39,281 nt of DNA, from positions 1 through 39,281 of the forward strand of contig JACVRR010000011.1 of assembly GCA_014534345.1 (NCBI GenBank). Reading direction: 5' to 3'. This DNA comes from Thermoleophilia bacterium. Its GTDB lineage: Bacteria > Actinomycetota > Thermoleophilia > Gaiellales > Gaiellaceae. Shown here piece by piece: positions 16,901 through 24,747 of this stretch. The position numbers and the translations under genes were made by a program. Each line of letters opens with the position of its first letter. Within the stretch, counting starts at the first letter, position 1. The notes beneath the pieces are model-generated. The model had not been told where the DNA came from. It was given only the letters and a program-made list of their open reading frames with translations, and made no database searches.

Positions 16901-17313
16901 AGCTGGCGAACGAGGCGCTCTCTCACGATCCGGCGCTGGTCGCGAACTCCATCCTGTTCTCCCTCGCACTGGCCAGCGAGCCGCTCGGCTTGAGCCGGGA
17001 CACCTTGGCGCCCCACGTGGCGCATATCGCGATTCCGGAGGAGCGCGAGCGAGTGGAGCTCGCGCTTGCACGGGAGTTCGCGGCGCTCGCCGAGCGCGAG
17101 TGGGAGCCTCTCTGGAAGGCGGAGGTCCATCGACGGGCCGCCGCCGAGGAGCTCAGCAAGCGGCGCCGCGCCCGCGAGGCCGAGGGGCACGCCGAGAAGG
17201 CTCTGGCGTTCTACCGCTCCGTCGGAGCGACGCGCTTCGTCCGCGAGAGCGAGGACTTGCTCGCCCGAGCACGCGAAGCGGCCGGCGAACGCGGGACGCG
17301 CGTGAGCACGTGA
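13990..17313 (+). CDS. Zinc-ribbon/class III nucleotidyl cyclase/AAA-type ATPase/TPR signalling protein
   Basis: A 1107-residue multidomain protein. A zinc ribbon (CPRCG...CLSCG, residues 4-23) precedes a class III cyclase domain (about 35-210). The cyclase has both metal aspartates (LFADLVGF and FIGDAVVGLFG), the Lys of EKFIGD, and Asp, Asn and Arg in GDVVNTVSRLQ, so it looks catalytically complete and ATP-preferring. A STAND/MalT-like ATPase follows, with Walker A GVPGIGKS (about 255) and VFVFEDLHWADD. The last 500 residues are Ala/Glu-rich helical repeats of TPR type. Such proteins are thought to couple ligand or partner binding to cAMP synthesis; the actual signal is unknown. It is a single-gene unit. 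Confidence 0.9.
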   Translation: MPLCPRCGEDNPAHARFCLSCGAPLTPAATREERKVVSVLFADLVGFTGRAEALDPEDVRALQDRYWGRLRAELERHGGTVEKFIGDAVVGLFGAPVAHEDDPERAVRAALAIRDWARGQERLQVRIGVTTGETLVRLDAQPLAGEGMASGDVVNTVSRLQAAAPANGILVDETTYRATRHAIEYRDADTVRAKGKPEPVPVWEAVAARASLGVDVARAHRASLVGRERDLTVLREAFARARHEPAPQLVTLVGVPGIGKSRLVHELRRSLDAEPDLVRWRQGRSLPYGDGAAFSALAEIVKAEAGILETDVADDTAAKLARAVERTAPDEAEWLARHLRRLVGLGAGETAGADVRNEAFAAWRSFLEALAEERPSVFVFEDLHWADDGLLDFVDHLLEWAGPAPLLALCTARPELLERRPGWGGGKRNAVTLALPPLDERETDALLDSLLAPARADDRAALRERVGGNPLYAEQFALLVGERDAGAQPALPETVQGIIAARLDTLAAPEKRLLHGASVFGKVFWEGAVVAVDGVDREAAEAALHRLARKEFVERARRSSVEGEREYAFRHVLVRDVAYGQIPRGARAHLHERAAAWIESLGRAEDHAEMLAHHCVSALGLREAMGERPEPLVERAALWLARAGERAAAVYAFPAAARHFERALDLVSEHDPRRPELLFGYARALFGSGDEKRRETLETARQALLAAGDVEGAAEADALLAEVAWLEGGKADAHLERAMTLIADYAPSATKARVIAACARFRMLAQEPEAIDLARQALALAEALDLAETRANIMITLGTARWFAGDTNGASDIERGLRGALEHGSLFAAQRGYTNLAMAVGREGDRARRFELLEQAEVVARRLGDRQQLRYVQPQLSGMRFAQGDWETALREADEFIAECEAGAPHVQEAYVRGRRAWIRHARDDVEGATADSERALTLARETGAAEALVSTLATTVEIQVNLGRLREARELANEALSHDPALVANSILFSLALASEPLGLSRDTLAPHVAHIAIPEERERVELALAREFAALAEREWEPLWKAEVHRRAAAEELSKRRRAREAEGHAEKALAFYRSVGATRFVRESEDLLARAREAAGERGTRVST

Positions 17314-17334
17314 GGCGCGTCGTAGCCGCGCTCA
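17311..17334. terminator. Convergent-end inverted repeat containing both stop codons
   Basis: TGAGGCGCG and CGCGCTCA pair with one bulged base around a 7-nt loop. The left arm begins with the cyclase TGA and the right arm ends with the complement of the minus-strand stop. It could serve as a short bidirectional terminator. Confidence 0.35.
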
Positions 17335-18549
17335 GCGCCCCGACCGCCGCTGCGCGCGGCCACCGCCGACGTCCGCGACCCAGGCGGCGAACGGCCGCTC
17401 GCCCGCGCTACGGCGCGGGAGCGACCGCGCCAGACGGCCGAGGTCGGTCCGCCGGCCCGTCGCGGCGTCGATGACGGCGACCTGCCCGTCGGCGGAGGTG
17501 TAGAGCAGGTGCCGACCGTGCCAGTTCATGTTCGCCCCGACGCCGCAGCCGACGGGGCCGAGGCGGTGCCGGTAGACCGCCCGCGCGCGCGTCTCCTCGG
17601 CCGCGACGACGTAGAGGACGGCGGTCCCGCTGGTCGCGCCGGGCCGCGCGTCGCTCAGGCGGAAGGCGAGGCGGTTCCCGTCCGCGGCCACGGCGACGCC
17701 CGAATCGAGGACCCCGAGCCGTGAGCGCGGCCAGCGCGCCCGGGCGACGAGGCGGCCGTCGCGCGTGGTCAGCATGAGCGAGCGTGTGCCCTCGAACAGC
17801 AGGCGGCCGGCGGGCGCGGACATGAGCGTTCCGGCGAAGCCGAGGGGGCGCCCGAGGCGAACGCCGGTGTCGCTCAGCACCGCTAGCCGCCCGTCCGGCG
17901 TGACGAAATAGAACGTCTCGCCGGCGGCGTCGAACGTGTGGCCGGCGCGACGGCTGTAGGCGTACGTGCGCTCGACGCGGCGGTCCGGCGAGACGACGAG
18001 GATCGCCGGCCCGCCGGTGACGAGCAGGCGGCCGCTCGCGAGGAAGGCATGCGGGTAGCGGCCGCGGCCGCGCACGACGAGCCGCTCGGGCCCCCGCAGG
18101 TCGGTGACGAAGACGCCCCGGTGGTACGCCGCGAACGCGAAGGCGCCCGGCCCGAAGGCGACGTCACCCGCGTCGTTGCGGTAGACGGCGCGCGAGCGCC
18201 AGACGATACGGCCGCGGCGAAGCAGGACGATGCGCCCGCCGCGGTTGCGCCGGAGCTGCAGGTCGGCGCCGTACGGACGGCTCGTCCCGCCGCTGTGCGC
18301 CGCGAGCCAGCCTTTCGGCAGCCGGTCGACGCGGCCGCTCGGCGCCAGGCGAAAGGCGCCGCAGCTCGTGGTGAACACGATCGGCGCGGGCACGCGCGGG
18401 CCGTGCGGCAGCGCCGCCTGGCACGGCGCCGCCGGCGTCGGCGCGCCCGCCAGGAGAGCGGCGACGAGCGGGGCGATCACGCCGCCGATACGGGTGCGCG
18501 GCCGGCGGAGGTCCCGCCCGAGCCGGCCGTGTGCTGGAATCGGTGTCAT
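17332..18549 (-). CDS. Predicted secreted beta-propeller-like protein, function unknown
   Basis: The N-terminus has a basic stretch and a hydrophobic segment (GGVIAPLVAALLAGAPTPAAP) resembling an export signal. The rest is beta-rich with repeated units of about 45 residues (for example RLLVTGGPAILVVSPDRRV, TFYFVTPDGRLAVLS, SLMLTTRDGRLVARA, LLYTSADGQVAVIDAATG), typical of WD40/YVTN-like propellers. No enzyme motif is visible. The ATG at 18549 has GGGGGAG 7-8 nt upstream, inside the cysS coding region. A GTG at 18480 would give a shorter signal peptide. Its start codon overlaps the cysS ATG on the other strand. Confidence 0.65.
   Translation of the reverse strand: MTPIPAHGRLGRDLRRPRTRIGGVIAPLVAALLAGAPTPAAPCQAALPHGPRVPAPIVFTTSCGAFRLAPSGRVDRLPKGWLAAHSGGTSRPYGADLQLRRNRGGRIVLLRRGRIVWRSRAVYRNDAGDVAFGPGAFAFAAYHRGVFVTDLRGPERLVVRGRGRYPHAFLASGRLLVTGGPAILVVSPDRRVERTYAYSRRAGHTFDAAGETFYFVTPDGRLAVLSDTGVRLGRPLGFAGTLMSAPAGRLLFEGTRSLMLTTRDGRLVARARWPRSRLGVLDSGVAVAADGNRLAFRLSDARPGATSGTAVLYVVAAEETRARAVYRHRLGPVGCGVGANMNWHGRHLLYTSADGQVAVIDAATGRRTDLGRLARSLPRRSAGERPFAAWVADVGGGRAQRRSGR
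18535..18540 (+). promoter_or_regulatory. Putative -10 box (TGGAAT) for leaderless cysS
   Basis: TGGAAT ends 7 nt before the cysS ATG at 18548, and no ribosome site is present there. It lies within the opposing gene's N-terminal coding sequence. Confidence 0.35.
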
Positions 18550-20035
18550 GGCCGGTCTCCCCCTGCGCCTCTTCAACACGCTCGGGCGAGAGCTGCAGGA
18601 GTTCGCGCCCCTCGAGCCCGGGCGCGCGCGCGTCTACACCTGCGGGCCCACCGTCTACGCGTACCAGCACATCGGCAACCTCCGCGCCTACGTCTTCGCC
18701 GACACGCTGCGCCGCGTCCTGGAGTGGAAGGGATACGAGGTCGTCCAGGTCATCAACATCACCGACGTCGGCCACCTCACCTCCGACATGGACGAGGGCG
18801 AGGACAAGCTCGAGCTGGCCTCGCAGCGGGAGGGCCGCTCGGTCTGGGACATCGCCGCCCACTACACCGACGTGTTCATGGGCGACCTCGCCAAGGTGCG
18901 CGTGCGACCGGCAACAGTGTGGCCGCGGGCGACCGAGCACGTCGAGGAGATGATCGAGTTCGCGCGCGCGCTCGAGGAGAAGGGGTACGCCTACCGGCTC
19001 GAGGCGGGGCTCTTCTTCGACACCTCGAAGCTGTCCGACTACGGCAAGCTCGCGCTGCTCGACCTCGAGGGGCTCCAGGAGGGCGCGCGCGTCGCGCCCA
19101 TCCCGGGCAAGCGGAATCCCACCGACTTCGCGCTCTGGCGCGCCTCCCCGACCGACGCCGAGCGGCTGATGGAGTGGGACTCGCCCTGGGGAAAGGGCGC
19201 CCCCGGCTGGCACCTCGAGTGCTCGGTGATGAGCATGAAGTACCTCGGCGAGCGCTTCGACCTGCACACGGGCGGGGTCGACCACATCCCCGTCCACCAC
19301 ACGAACGAGATCGCCCAGAGCGAGGCCTACCTCGGCGGTGCCTGGGTGCCGTACTGGCTTCACAACGAGTTCATCGGCCTTGGCGAGACGAAGATGTCGA
19401 AATCGAAGGGCGGGACGCTCCTGCTCTCCGACCTCGAGCGGCAGGGCTTCCATCCGCTCTCCTACCGCTTCCTGCTGCTCGGCTCGCACTACCGCAACCA
19501 GACGGAGTTCACCTGGCGCGGGCTCGAGGGCGCGCGCGTCGCCCAGCGGCGGCTGCTAGAGCGTCTGCGCGAGCGCATTCCCGCGGGCGGCGAGCCGCTG
19601 GCGTACGACCAGGCGTGGGCCCGGCTCGACGGCTCCGCGCGCGCACACCTCGAGGGGCTCGACGCCGCGGTCTCCGCCGACCTCAAGACCGCCCAAGCGC
19701 TCGCCGTCCTCACCCAGCTCTCGCGCGACGCCGACGTCCCGGCCGGCGACCTCGCCGTCCTCGTCGCCGCCTTCGAGGCCGTGCTCGCGGTTGGCCTGCT
19801 CGACCTCGCGCCCGAGGACCTCGACCCGCCGGCGCGGGAGCTGATGCTCGAGGTGGGGGAGGTCGAGCGGCTGCTCGCCGACCGCGAGGAGGCCCGCCGG
19901 AGCCGCGACTTCGCGTCCGCCGACGAGATACGCGACATGCTCGACCGCCTCGGGGTCGAGGTCCAGGACACGCCGACGGGGACGACCTGGCGCGTGCGCC
20001 CCGCGGTGGGTCAGCGCGAGGCCGGCCGCGACTGA
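18548..20035 (+). CDS. cysS: Cysteine--tRNA ligase
   Basis: A class I aminoacyl-tRNA synthetase that charges tRNA-Cys. The 495-residue product has the zinc cysteine in VYTCGPTVY, the HIGN form of the HIGH motif (YQHIGNLRAY), a second zinc cysteine in HLECSVMS, the zinc His/Glu region GVDHIPVHHTNEIAQSE, and KMSKSKG. A helical DALR-type and anticodon-binding C-terminus follows (SADLKTAQALAVL... RSRDFASADEIRDML). GVDHIPVHHTNEIAQ differs from the GLDLxFPHHENEIAQ of most bacterial enzymes, marking a divergent branch. The gene stands alone, between a divergent propeller gene and a convergent lipoprotein gene. Confidence 0.96.
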   Translation: MAGLPLRLFNTLGRELQEFAPLEPGRARVYTCGPTVYAYQHIGNLRAYVFADTLRRVLEWKGYEVVQVINITDVGHLTSDMDEGEDKLELASQREGRSVWDIAAHYTDVFMGDLAKVRVRPATVWPRATEHVEEMIEFARALEEKGYAYRLEAGLFFDTSKLSDYGKLALLDLEGLQEGARVAPIPGKRNPTDFALWRASPTDAERLMEWDSPWGKGAPGWHLECSVMSMKYLGERFDLHTGGVDHIPVHHTNEIAQSEAYLGGAWVPYWLHNEFIGLGETKMSKSKGGTLLLSDLERQGFHPLSYRFLLLGSHYRNQTEFTWRGLEGARVAQRRLLERLRERIPAGGEPLAYDQAWARLDGSARAHLEGLDAAVSADLKTAQALAVLTQLSRDADVPAGDLAVLVAAFEAVLAVGLLDLAPEDLDPPARELMLEVGEVERLLADREEARRSRDFASADEIRDMLDRLGVEVQDTPTGTTWRVRPAVGQREAGRD

Positions 20036-20039
20036 GGCC

Positions 20040-20729
20040 TCAGGCGGCGGGCTCGCCGCGCGGCGTCACGACCCACCAGAGGCCGCCGTGCAGGTCGACG
20101 TTGTGGCACCTGATCTCGCCCGGCGCCTCGTGCTCGTAGAAGTAGAGCGGGCGACCGTTGTACGTCACCTGCAGCCGGCCGTCGCTGCGAGTGACCGTCC
20201 CGAGCAGGCGCGACTGCACGCCGCTGCCTGCCGACGGCGGCTCGTGCGTGAGAACGGGCGGCCATGCCCGGACGCACTCCGCGCTCGTGCAGTTCGACGT
20301 GTTACGGCGATCGTTCTCGAACGCGTACACGACCTGGCCGTTGGCATCGAACAGAACACGTCCGAAGGCTGACTTCTTCGCGACGACGCGTGCTCGCCTG
20401 GCCGGCACGCGGAGACCATCCTCGCCGGCGGGCCGGCGAGCCAGGGCGGCGTCGGACATCCTCGCGCGCGCGCCTCCCGTGCGCGTCGGCGTGGGTGCCG
20501 CGGCGGTGACCGTGTTCGCCGGCCCGGGTGCCGTAGCGGTCCGGTTCTCCGCTCGCCGGTCGGGCTCGGCGTCGCCGCCGCAGCCGGCGGACGAGAGGAG
20601 GAGGACGGCGAGAGCGACGAAGCGAGAGCCGCTGGACGCTTCGCCGGCGGTGCGACGGCGCAATGCACCGCGCGCACGAGGGGATCGAGCGCGGCGCCGC
20701 CGATGTTCTGGTACCGGCCGAGGTGGCAC
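20040..20729 (-). CDS. Lipoprotein with Yx(F/W/Y)xxD repeat (COG4315-like)
   Basis: The mature part matches the family of predicted secreted lipoproteins with two copies of a short repeat: GRVLFDANGQVVYAFENDRRNTSNC...AWPPV and, after TRSDGRLQVTYNGRPLYFYEHEAPG, a closing GLWWVVTP. A signal peptide with lipobox LLLSSAGC lies about 45 residues into the longest ORF. A TTG at 20663 (MRRRTAGEASSGSRF...) would place it at a normal distance. The longest start, GTG at 20729, is supported by a TAGAGT -10 box 11 nt upstream but adds an Arg-rich extension. The N-terminus is therefore uncertain. The biochemical role of the family is not known to me. It converges with cysS with only 4 nt between stops. Confidence 0.7.
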   Translation of the reverse strand: MPPRPVPEHRRRRARSPRARGALRRRTAGEASSGSRFVALAVLLLSSAGCGGDAEPDRRAENRTATAPGPANTVTAAAPTPTRTGGARARMSDAALARRPAGEDGLRVPARRARVVAKKSAFGRVLFDANGQVVYAFENDRRNTSNCTSAECVRAWPPVLTHEPPSAGSGVQSRLLGTVTRSDGRLQVTYNGRPLYFYEHEAPGEIRCHNVDLHGGLWWVVTPRGEPAA

Positions 20730-20879
20730 TGCGTCGCTTCACTCTACGTGCATGCTGCGGCGGCGACTGCGGCGCCGCGACCGACTGCCGCGCGGCGACG
20801 ACGCACGACCGCAGGCCGCCGGGCCGCGGGGCGATGTGCTTAACTCCCGCCGCACGCGCCGATCGACCAAGGAGTCGTG

Positions 20880-20993
20880 ATGCAGGCAGCGCTCATGTCC
20901 ATCGAGAGGGGCTTTGTGACCTGTTCGGAGGGGATGACGCGTGCTTCGCAGAACGATCAACTTGGGGATCCTGGCGCATGTCGACGCCGGTAA
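20880..20993 (+). CDS. 37-codon upstream ORF overlapping the ribosomal-protection gene start
   Basis: An ATG at 20880 preceded by AAGGAG at 6-nt spacing opens MQAALMSIERGFVTC..., which terminates at TAA inside the downstream gene, out of frame with it. Its ribosome site is at least as good as that of the main gene. Tet(M)-type genes are known to be attenuated through a leader peptide, so a regulatory role is possible. It is also compatible with chance. Confidence 0.35.
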   Translation: MQAALMSIERGFVTCSEGMTRASQNDQLGDPGACRRR

Positions 20994-22950
20994 GACGACG
21001 CTGACCGAGCGGCTGCTCTACGCCGCCGGCGTCATCGACACGCCCGGCAGCGTCGACGCCGGGACGACGCAGACGGACTCGCTCGCGCTCGAACGGCAGC
21101 GCGGCATCACGATCAGGTCGGCGGTCGCGACGTTCGCGATCGGCGACGTCGTCGTCAACTTGGTCGACACGCCGGGCCACCCCGATTTCATCGCCGAGGT
21201 CGAGCGGGCCCTCGGCGTGCTGGACGGCGCCGTGCTCGTCGTCTCGGCTGTCGAGGGGGTGCAGCCGCAAACCATCGTGCTGATGCGCGCGCTGCAGCGG
21301 TTGCGGGTGCCGACGCTGCTGTTCGTGAACAAGATCGACCGCCGCGGCGCGGACTGCGCGCGGGTGCTACGCGACCTCCGCGGCCGGCTGGGGATCGCGC
21401 CGGTGGCGCTGGGCTCGGTCAGGGGCGAGGGCACGCGCGGCGCCGCGTACGTCCGCCCCGAGGACGGGGATGCCACCCGCGCGCGCCTGGCCGAGACGCT
21501 CGCCGAGCACGACGACGCCCTCCTGGCCGCCTACCTCGAGGACGGGACGGGGCTCTCGCCCGGCCGGCTTCGCCGTGAGTTCGCCGCCCAGACCGGGCGG
21601 GCCCTCGTCCACCCCGTGGTGTTCGGGTCGGCGCTCACCGGCGCAGGCGTCGACGCGCTCACGGCCGCCGTCGCCGAACTGCTGCCGGCGTCCGCCGGCG
21701 ACGCTGACGGGCCCCTGTCGGCCGTCGTCTTCAAGGTCGAGCGCGGGCCCGCGGGCGAGAAGGTCGCCTACGTCCGCCTCTTCTCGGGGACGCTCCGCGT
21801 CCGCGACCGGGTGCCGGTCGCCGGCGGGGAGAAGGCGAAGGTGACGGCGATCGGGGTCTTCGACGGCGCCGTGGCCGTTCCGGGGACCTCCGTCGGCGCC
21901 GGGCAGATCGCCAAGCTGTGGGGACTCGGCACCGTTCGGATCGGCGATGCGATCGGCGACCCGCCCCCGCGGGCGGCACCCGGCCGCTCGTTCGCGCCGC
22001 CGTCGCTCGAGTCGGTGATCGTCCCGCGGCGCGCCGCCGACCGCCGCGCCCTCTCCGTGGCGCTCGGGGAGCTCGCCGAGCAGGACCCGCTGATCGGCGT
22101 TCGCCTCGACGACGGCGCCCAGGAGCTGTCGGTGTCGCTCTACGGCGAGGTGCAGAAGGAGGTGATCGAGGCGACGCTCGCCGGCGAGTACGGCCTCGCG
22201 GTCGACTTCCGCGAGACGACGCCGATCTACGTCGAGCGTCCGACCGGAACGGGCGAGGCCGTCGAGCTGCTCCACGCGGCGACGAATCCCTTCCTCGCCA
22301 CGATCGGCCTGCGCGTCGACCCGGCGCCGCTCGACTCGGGTCTCGCGTTCCGGCTGGAGGTCGACGCGCGGTCGCTTCCCCTCTACCTCTACAAGACCCT
22401 CGAGAGCTTCACGGCGCACATGGACGAGTACGTCCGCCGGACGCTGCGCGAGGGCCTCTTCGGCTGGCAGGTCACCGACTGCGCCGTGACGATGAACCGC
22501 TGCACCTACAGCGTCCCCGACGGCCCGCCGTCGCGGCGCGGACCGCTCAGCACGGCGGCCGACTTCCGCAAGCTCACACCGCTGGTACTCATGCAGGCGC
22601 TCGAGCGGGCCGGCACGGTGGTCTGCGAGCCCGTCGTCCGCGCTCGCCTCGAGCTGCCGACGGCCGGGATCGGAGCGGTGATGGCCATGCTGACGCGGCT
22701 CGGCGCGGCCGTCGAGACGCCGTCGCCGCGCGGGAGCGTGTGCAGCGTCGAAGCCGTCCTCCCCGCCGTGCGGGTCCGCGACGTGCAGCGGCAACTCGCG
22801 GGGGCGTCCCGCGGCGAGGGTGCGCTCGAGTTCGACTTCGCCGGCTACCTGCCCGTCGCCGGCGACCAGCCGACCCGGCGCAGGACGACGCCGAACCCCC
22901 TCGACCGCGAGGAGTACCTCCTGCACCTCGCGCGCCGCGTCGGGCCATGA
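20941..22950 (+). CDS. Tet(M)/OtrA-like ribosomal protection protein (EF-G-like GTPase)
   Basis: A 669-residue translational GTPase close in length to tetracycline ribosomal-protection proteins. The G motifs are complete: AHVDAGKTTLTE (G1), RGITI (G2), DTPGHPDF (G3) and NKID (G4). Domain II, a GEVQKEVIEATL region and the EF-G-like C-terminal domain (PVVRARLELPTAGIGAVMAMLTRLGA) follow. The family dislodges tetracycline from the 30S A site; chromosomal relatives may instead rescue stalled ribosomes, so a resistance phenotype is not assured. GTG at 20941 has GGAGGGG upstream. The stop overlaps the APH-like gene as ATGA, making a two-gene antibiotic-themed operon. Confidence 0.88.
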   Translation: MLRRTINLGILAHVDAGKTTLTERLLYAAGVIDTPGSVDAGTTQTDSLALERQRGITIRSAVATFAIGDVVVNLVDTPGHPDFIAEVERALGVLDGAVLVVSAVEGVQPQTIVLMRALQRLRVPTLLFVNKIDRRGADCARVLRDLRGRLGIAPVALGSVRGEGTRGAAYVRPEDGDATRARLAETLAEHDDALLAAYLEDGTGLSPGRLRREFAAQTGRALVHPVVFGSALTGAGVDALTAAVAELLPASAGDADGPLSAVVFKVERGPAGEKVAYVRLFSGTLRVRDRVPVAGGEKAKVTAIGVFDGAVAVPGTSVGAGQIAKLWGLGTVRIGDAIGDPPPRAAPGRSFAPPSLESVIVPRRAADRRALSVALGELAEQDPLIGVRLDDGAQELSVSLYGEVQKEVIEATLAGEYGLAVDFRETTPIYVERPTGTGEAVELLHAATNPFLATIGLRVDPAPLDSGLAFRLEVDARSLPLYLYKTLESFTAHMDEYVRRTLREGLFGWQVTDCAVTMNRCTYSVPDGPPSRRGPLSTAADFRKLTPLVLMQALERAGTVVCEPVVRARLELPTAGIGAVMAMLTRLGAAVETPSPRGSVCSVEAVLPAVRVRDVQRQLAGASRGEGALEFDFAGYLPVAGDQPTRRRTTPNPLDREEYLLHLARRVGP

Positions 22951-23854
22951 CGCGGATGCACGCGGACGAGGTCGACATCGACCGCCCGCTGGTCCGGCGG
23001 CTGCTCGCCGCGCAGTTCCCCGACTGGGCGGATCTGGCGCTCGCGCCCGTCCGGCCGTGGGGGACCGACAACGCGCTCTACCGCCTGGGCGACGAGATGG
23101 TCGTTCGCCTGCCGCGGCGCGAGCGAACGAGCGCGACGCTCGAGAAGGAGGCCGCCTGGCTGCCCCGCCTCGCGCCGCTGCTGCCACTCGTCGTGCCCGT
23201 CCCGCTCGCGGCGGGCAAGCCGGCCGAGGGCTATCCCTTCCCGTGGTCGGTCTACCGCTGGCTGGACGGCGAGCTGGCGACGGACGAGCCGTTCGCCGAC
23301 CCCCACCGCGCGGCGAGCGACCTGGCGGCATTCGTCGCCGCGCTCCAGCGGGCCGATACGTCCGGCGGCCCCCCGCCCGGCGAGCACAACTTCTTCCGCG
23401 GCGAGCCGCTCCGGCTACGCGACGAGGCGACGCGGGCGGCGATCGTCTCCCTCGCGGGGCGGATCGACACCGACGCGGCGACCGACGCCTGGGAAGCGGC
23501 CCTGGCCGCGCCCGAGTGGGCGCGTCCGCCCGTCTGGGTGCACGGCGACCTCGATGCGCGCAACCTGCTCGTCCGGAACGGCCGGCTCGGTGCCGTGATC
23601 GACCTCGGGAGCCTCGGCGTCGGTGACCCGGCGTGCGACGTCATGGTCGCGTGGAAGCTCTTTCGTGCGGACACCCGCACGTCGTTCCGGGCAGCCCTCG
23701 CGGTCGACGGCGCCACCTGGGCGCGAGGCCGCGGCTGGGCGCTCTCCCAGGCCGTCGTCGCGCTCGCCTACTACACCGAGGAGACCAACGCGGTGTCTTC
23801 CGTGAGGCGCGACGCTGGCTGCGGGAGGTGCTCGCGGAGGGTCCGGGACGGTAG
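22947..23854 (+). pseudogene. Aminoglycoside phosphotransferase-fold gene, frameshifted near its 3' end
   Basis: The first 280 or so codons encode an APH/choline-kinase-like protein with VRPWGTDNALYRLG, VVRLPRRE, YPFPWSVYRWLDGE, the catalytic-loop VHGDLDARNLLV and VIDLGSLGVGDPACD. At about 23797 the frame slips: frame 0 reads NAVSSVRRDAG, whereas the -1 frame continues the expected helix as FREARRWLREVLAEGPGR and stops at TAG 23852-23854. One missing base in GTGTCTTCC (expected GTGnTCTTCC) explains it. Without the correction, the ORF reads on into the downstream cupin gene. The cause may be a real mutation or an assembly or read error. The gene starts by ATGA overlap with the ribosomal-protection gene. 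Substrate specificity is unknown. Confidence 0.75.
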
Positions 23855-23857
23855 GGT
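23852..23857 (+). promoter_or_regulatory. Putative -10 box (TAGGGT) for leaderless cupin mRNA
   Basis: TAGGGT includes the TAG stop of the phosphotransferase gene and ends 7 nt before the TTG at 23865. No ribosome site precedes that TTG. Confidence 0.45.
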
Positions 23858-23864
23858 CGGCGCG

Positions 23865-24737
23865 TTGGTCGCGCACTGGGACGACATGGAGCGGGAGCGC
23901 CTCGACGCCGGCGAGATCCGGGGCTGGGCGACGGACCTCGGCACGGCGGCCGGCTCCCTCGGCGTCGGCGTGACGCGCTACCAGCTCGACCCGGGCGGAC
24001 GCTCGAGCCCGGTGCACGTCGAGCTGGCCGAGGAGGAGATCTTCTTCGTCCTCGGCGGCTCGGGGCTGCTCTGGCAGAACGGCGAGACGCACGAGGTCCG
24101 CGCGGGCGACTGCGCCGTCGCCCGGGTCGCCGAGCACGTCCACGCGTTCGTCGCGGGCGACGAGGGGCTCGACCTGCTCGCCTACGGCCAGCGGGCCGAT
24201 CCGCCGCTCACCTACCTGCCCCGCGCGGGCGTCGTCCGGGCCGGCGTGACGCTCGACGTCTCGGGCGGTCCGCACCCATGGGAGCGGGAGGCCGCCGCCG
24301 GCCCGCTCGAGCTGCCCGCGCCGAGCCCGCGCCCCGAGAACCTCGTCAACCTGGACGAGCTCGAGGGCGAGTTCGGCGGCTCCTGGAAGCGGCTCGGCCG
24401 CACCGCCGGCGCCAAGCGGACCGGGCTGAACTGGGGCCGGCTCGATCCCGGCGAGGACGACCCGCCCCACTGCCACTCCGCCGAGGAGGAGATCTTCGTC
24501 ATCCTGGACGGGGAGGGCACCCTCCTGCTCGGCGACGACGATCACGCCGTCCGGCGCGGGCACGTGATCTCGCGGCCGCCGGGCACCGGCGTCGCGCACG
24601 GCTGGCGCGCCGGCGAGCAGGGGCTGGCGGCGCTGTTCTACGGAACGCCCGAGCCGAACGACACGATCTTCTACCCGCGGACGCGGGAGGTCTACCTGAA
24701 GGGCCTGCGCGTCAGCTTCAAGCTGCCCGAGGAGTAG
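23865..24737 (+). CDS. Double-cupin-domain protein
   Basis: A 290-residue protein with two cupin barrels. Barrel 1 has PVHVELAEEEIFFVLGGSGLLW and EHVHAFVAG, and barrel 2 has PPHCHSAEEEIFVILDGEGTLLL and GTGVAHGW. Metal-binding His/Glu sets are present, more complete in barrel 2. Function is unknown; similar proteins are annotated only as cupins, and sugar-phosphate isomerase or dioxygenase roles are both possible. TTG at 23865 gives MVAHWDDMERERLDAGEI, the usual family opening, and is positioned by the TAGGGT box. The track's 939-aa ORF joins this to the phosphotransferase only because of the frameshift. Confidence 0.75.
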   Translation: MVAHWDDMERERLDAGEIRGWATDLGTAAGSLGVGVTRYQLDPGGRSSPVHVELAEEEIFFVLGGSGLLWQNGETHEVRAGDCAVARVAEHVHAFVAGDEGLDLLAYGQRADPPLTYLPRAGVVRAGVTLDVSGGPHPWEREAAAGPLELPAPSPRPENLVNLDELEGEFGGSWKRLGRTAGAKRTGLNWGRLDPGEDDPPHCHSAEEEIFVILDGEGTLLLGDDDHAVRRGHVISRPPGTGVAHGWRAGEQGLAALFYGTPEPNDTIFYPRTREVYLKGLRVSFKLPEE

Positions 24738-24747
24738 AGGCCCGCGG

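Noticed and set aside
21918-24737. A single 939-residue kinase-cupin fusion protein
   Set aside because: The frame begins inside the ribosomal-protection gene as noise, and the kinase/cupin join coincides with a one-base slip. The other frame supplies a natural phosphotransferase C-terminus and stop.
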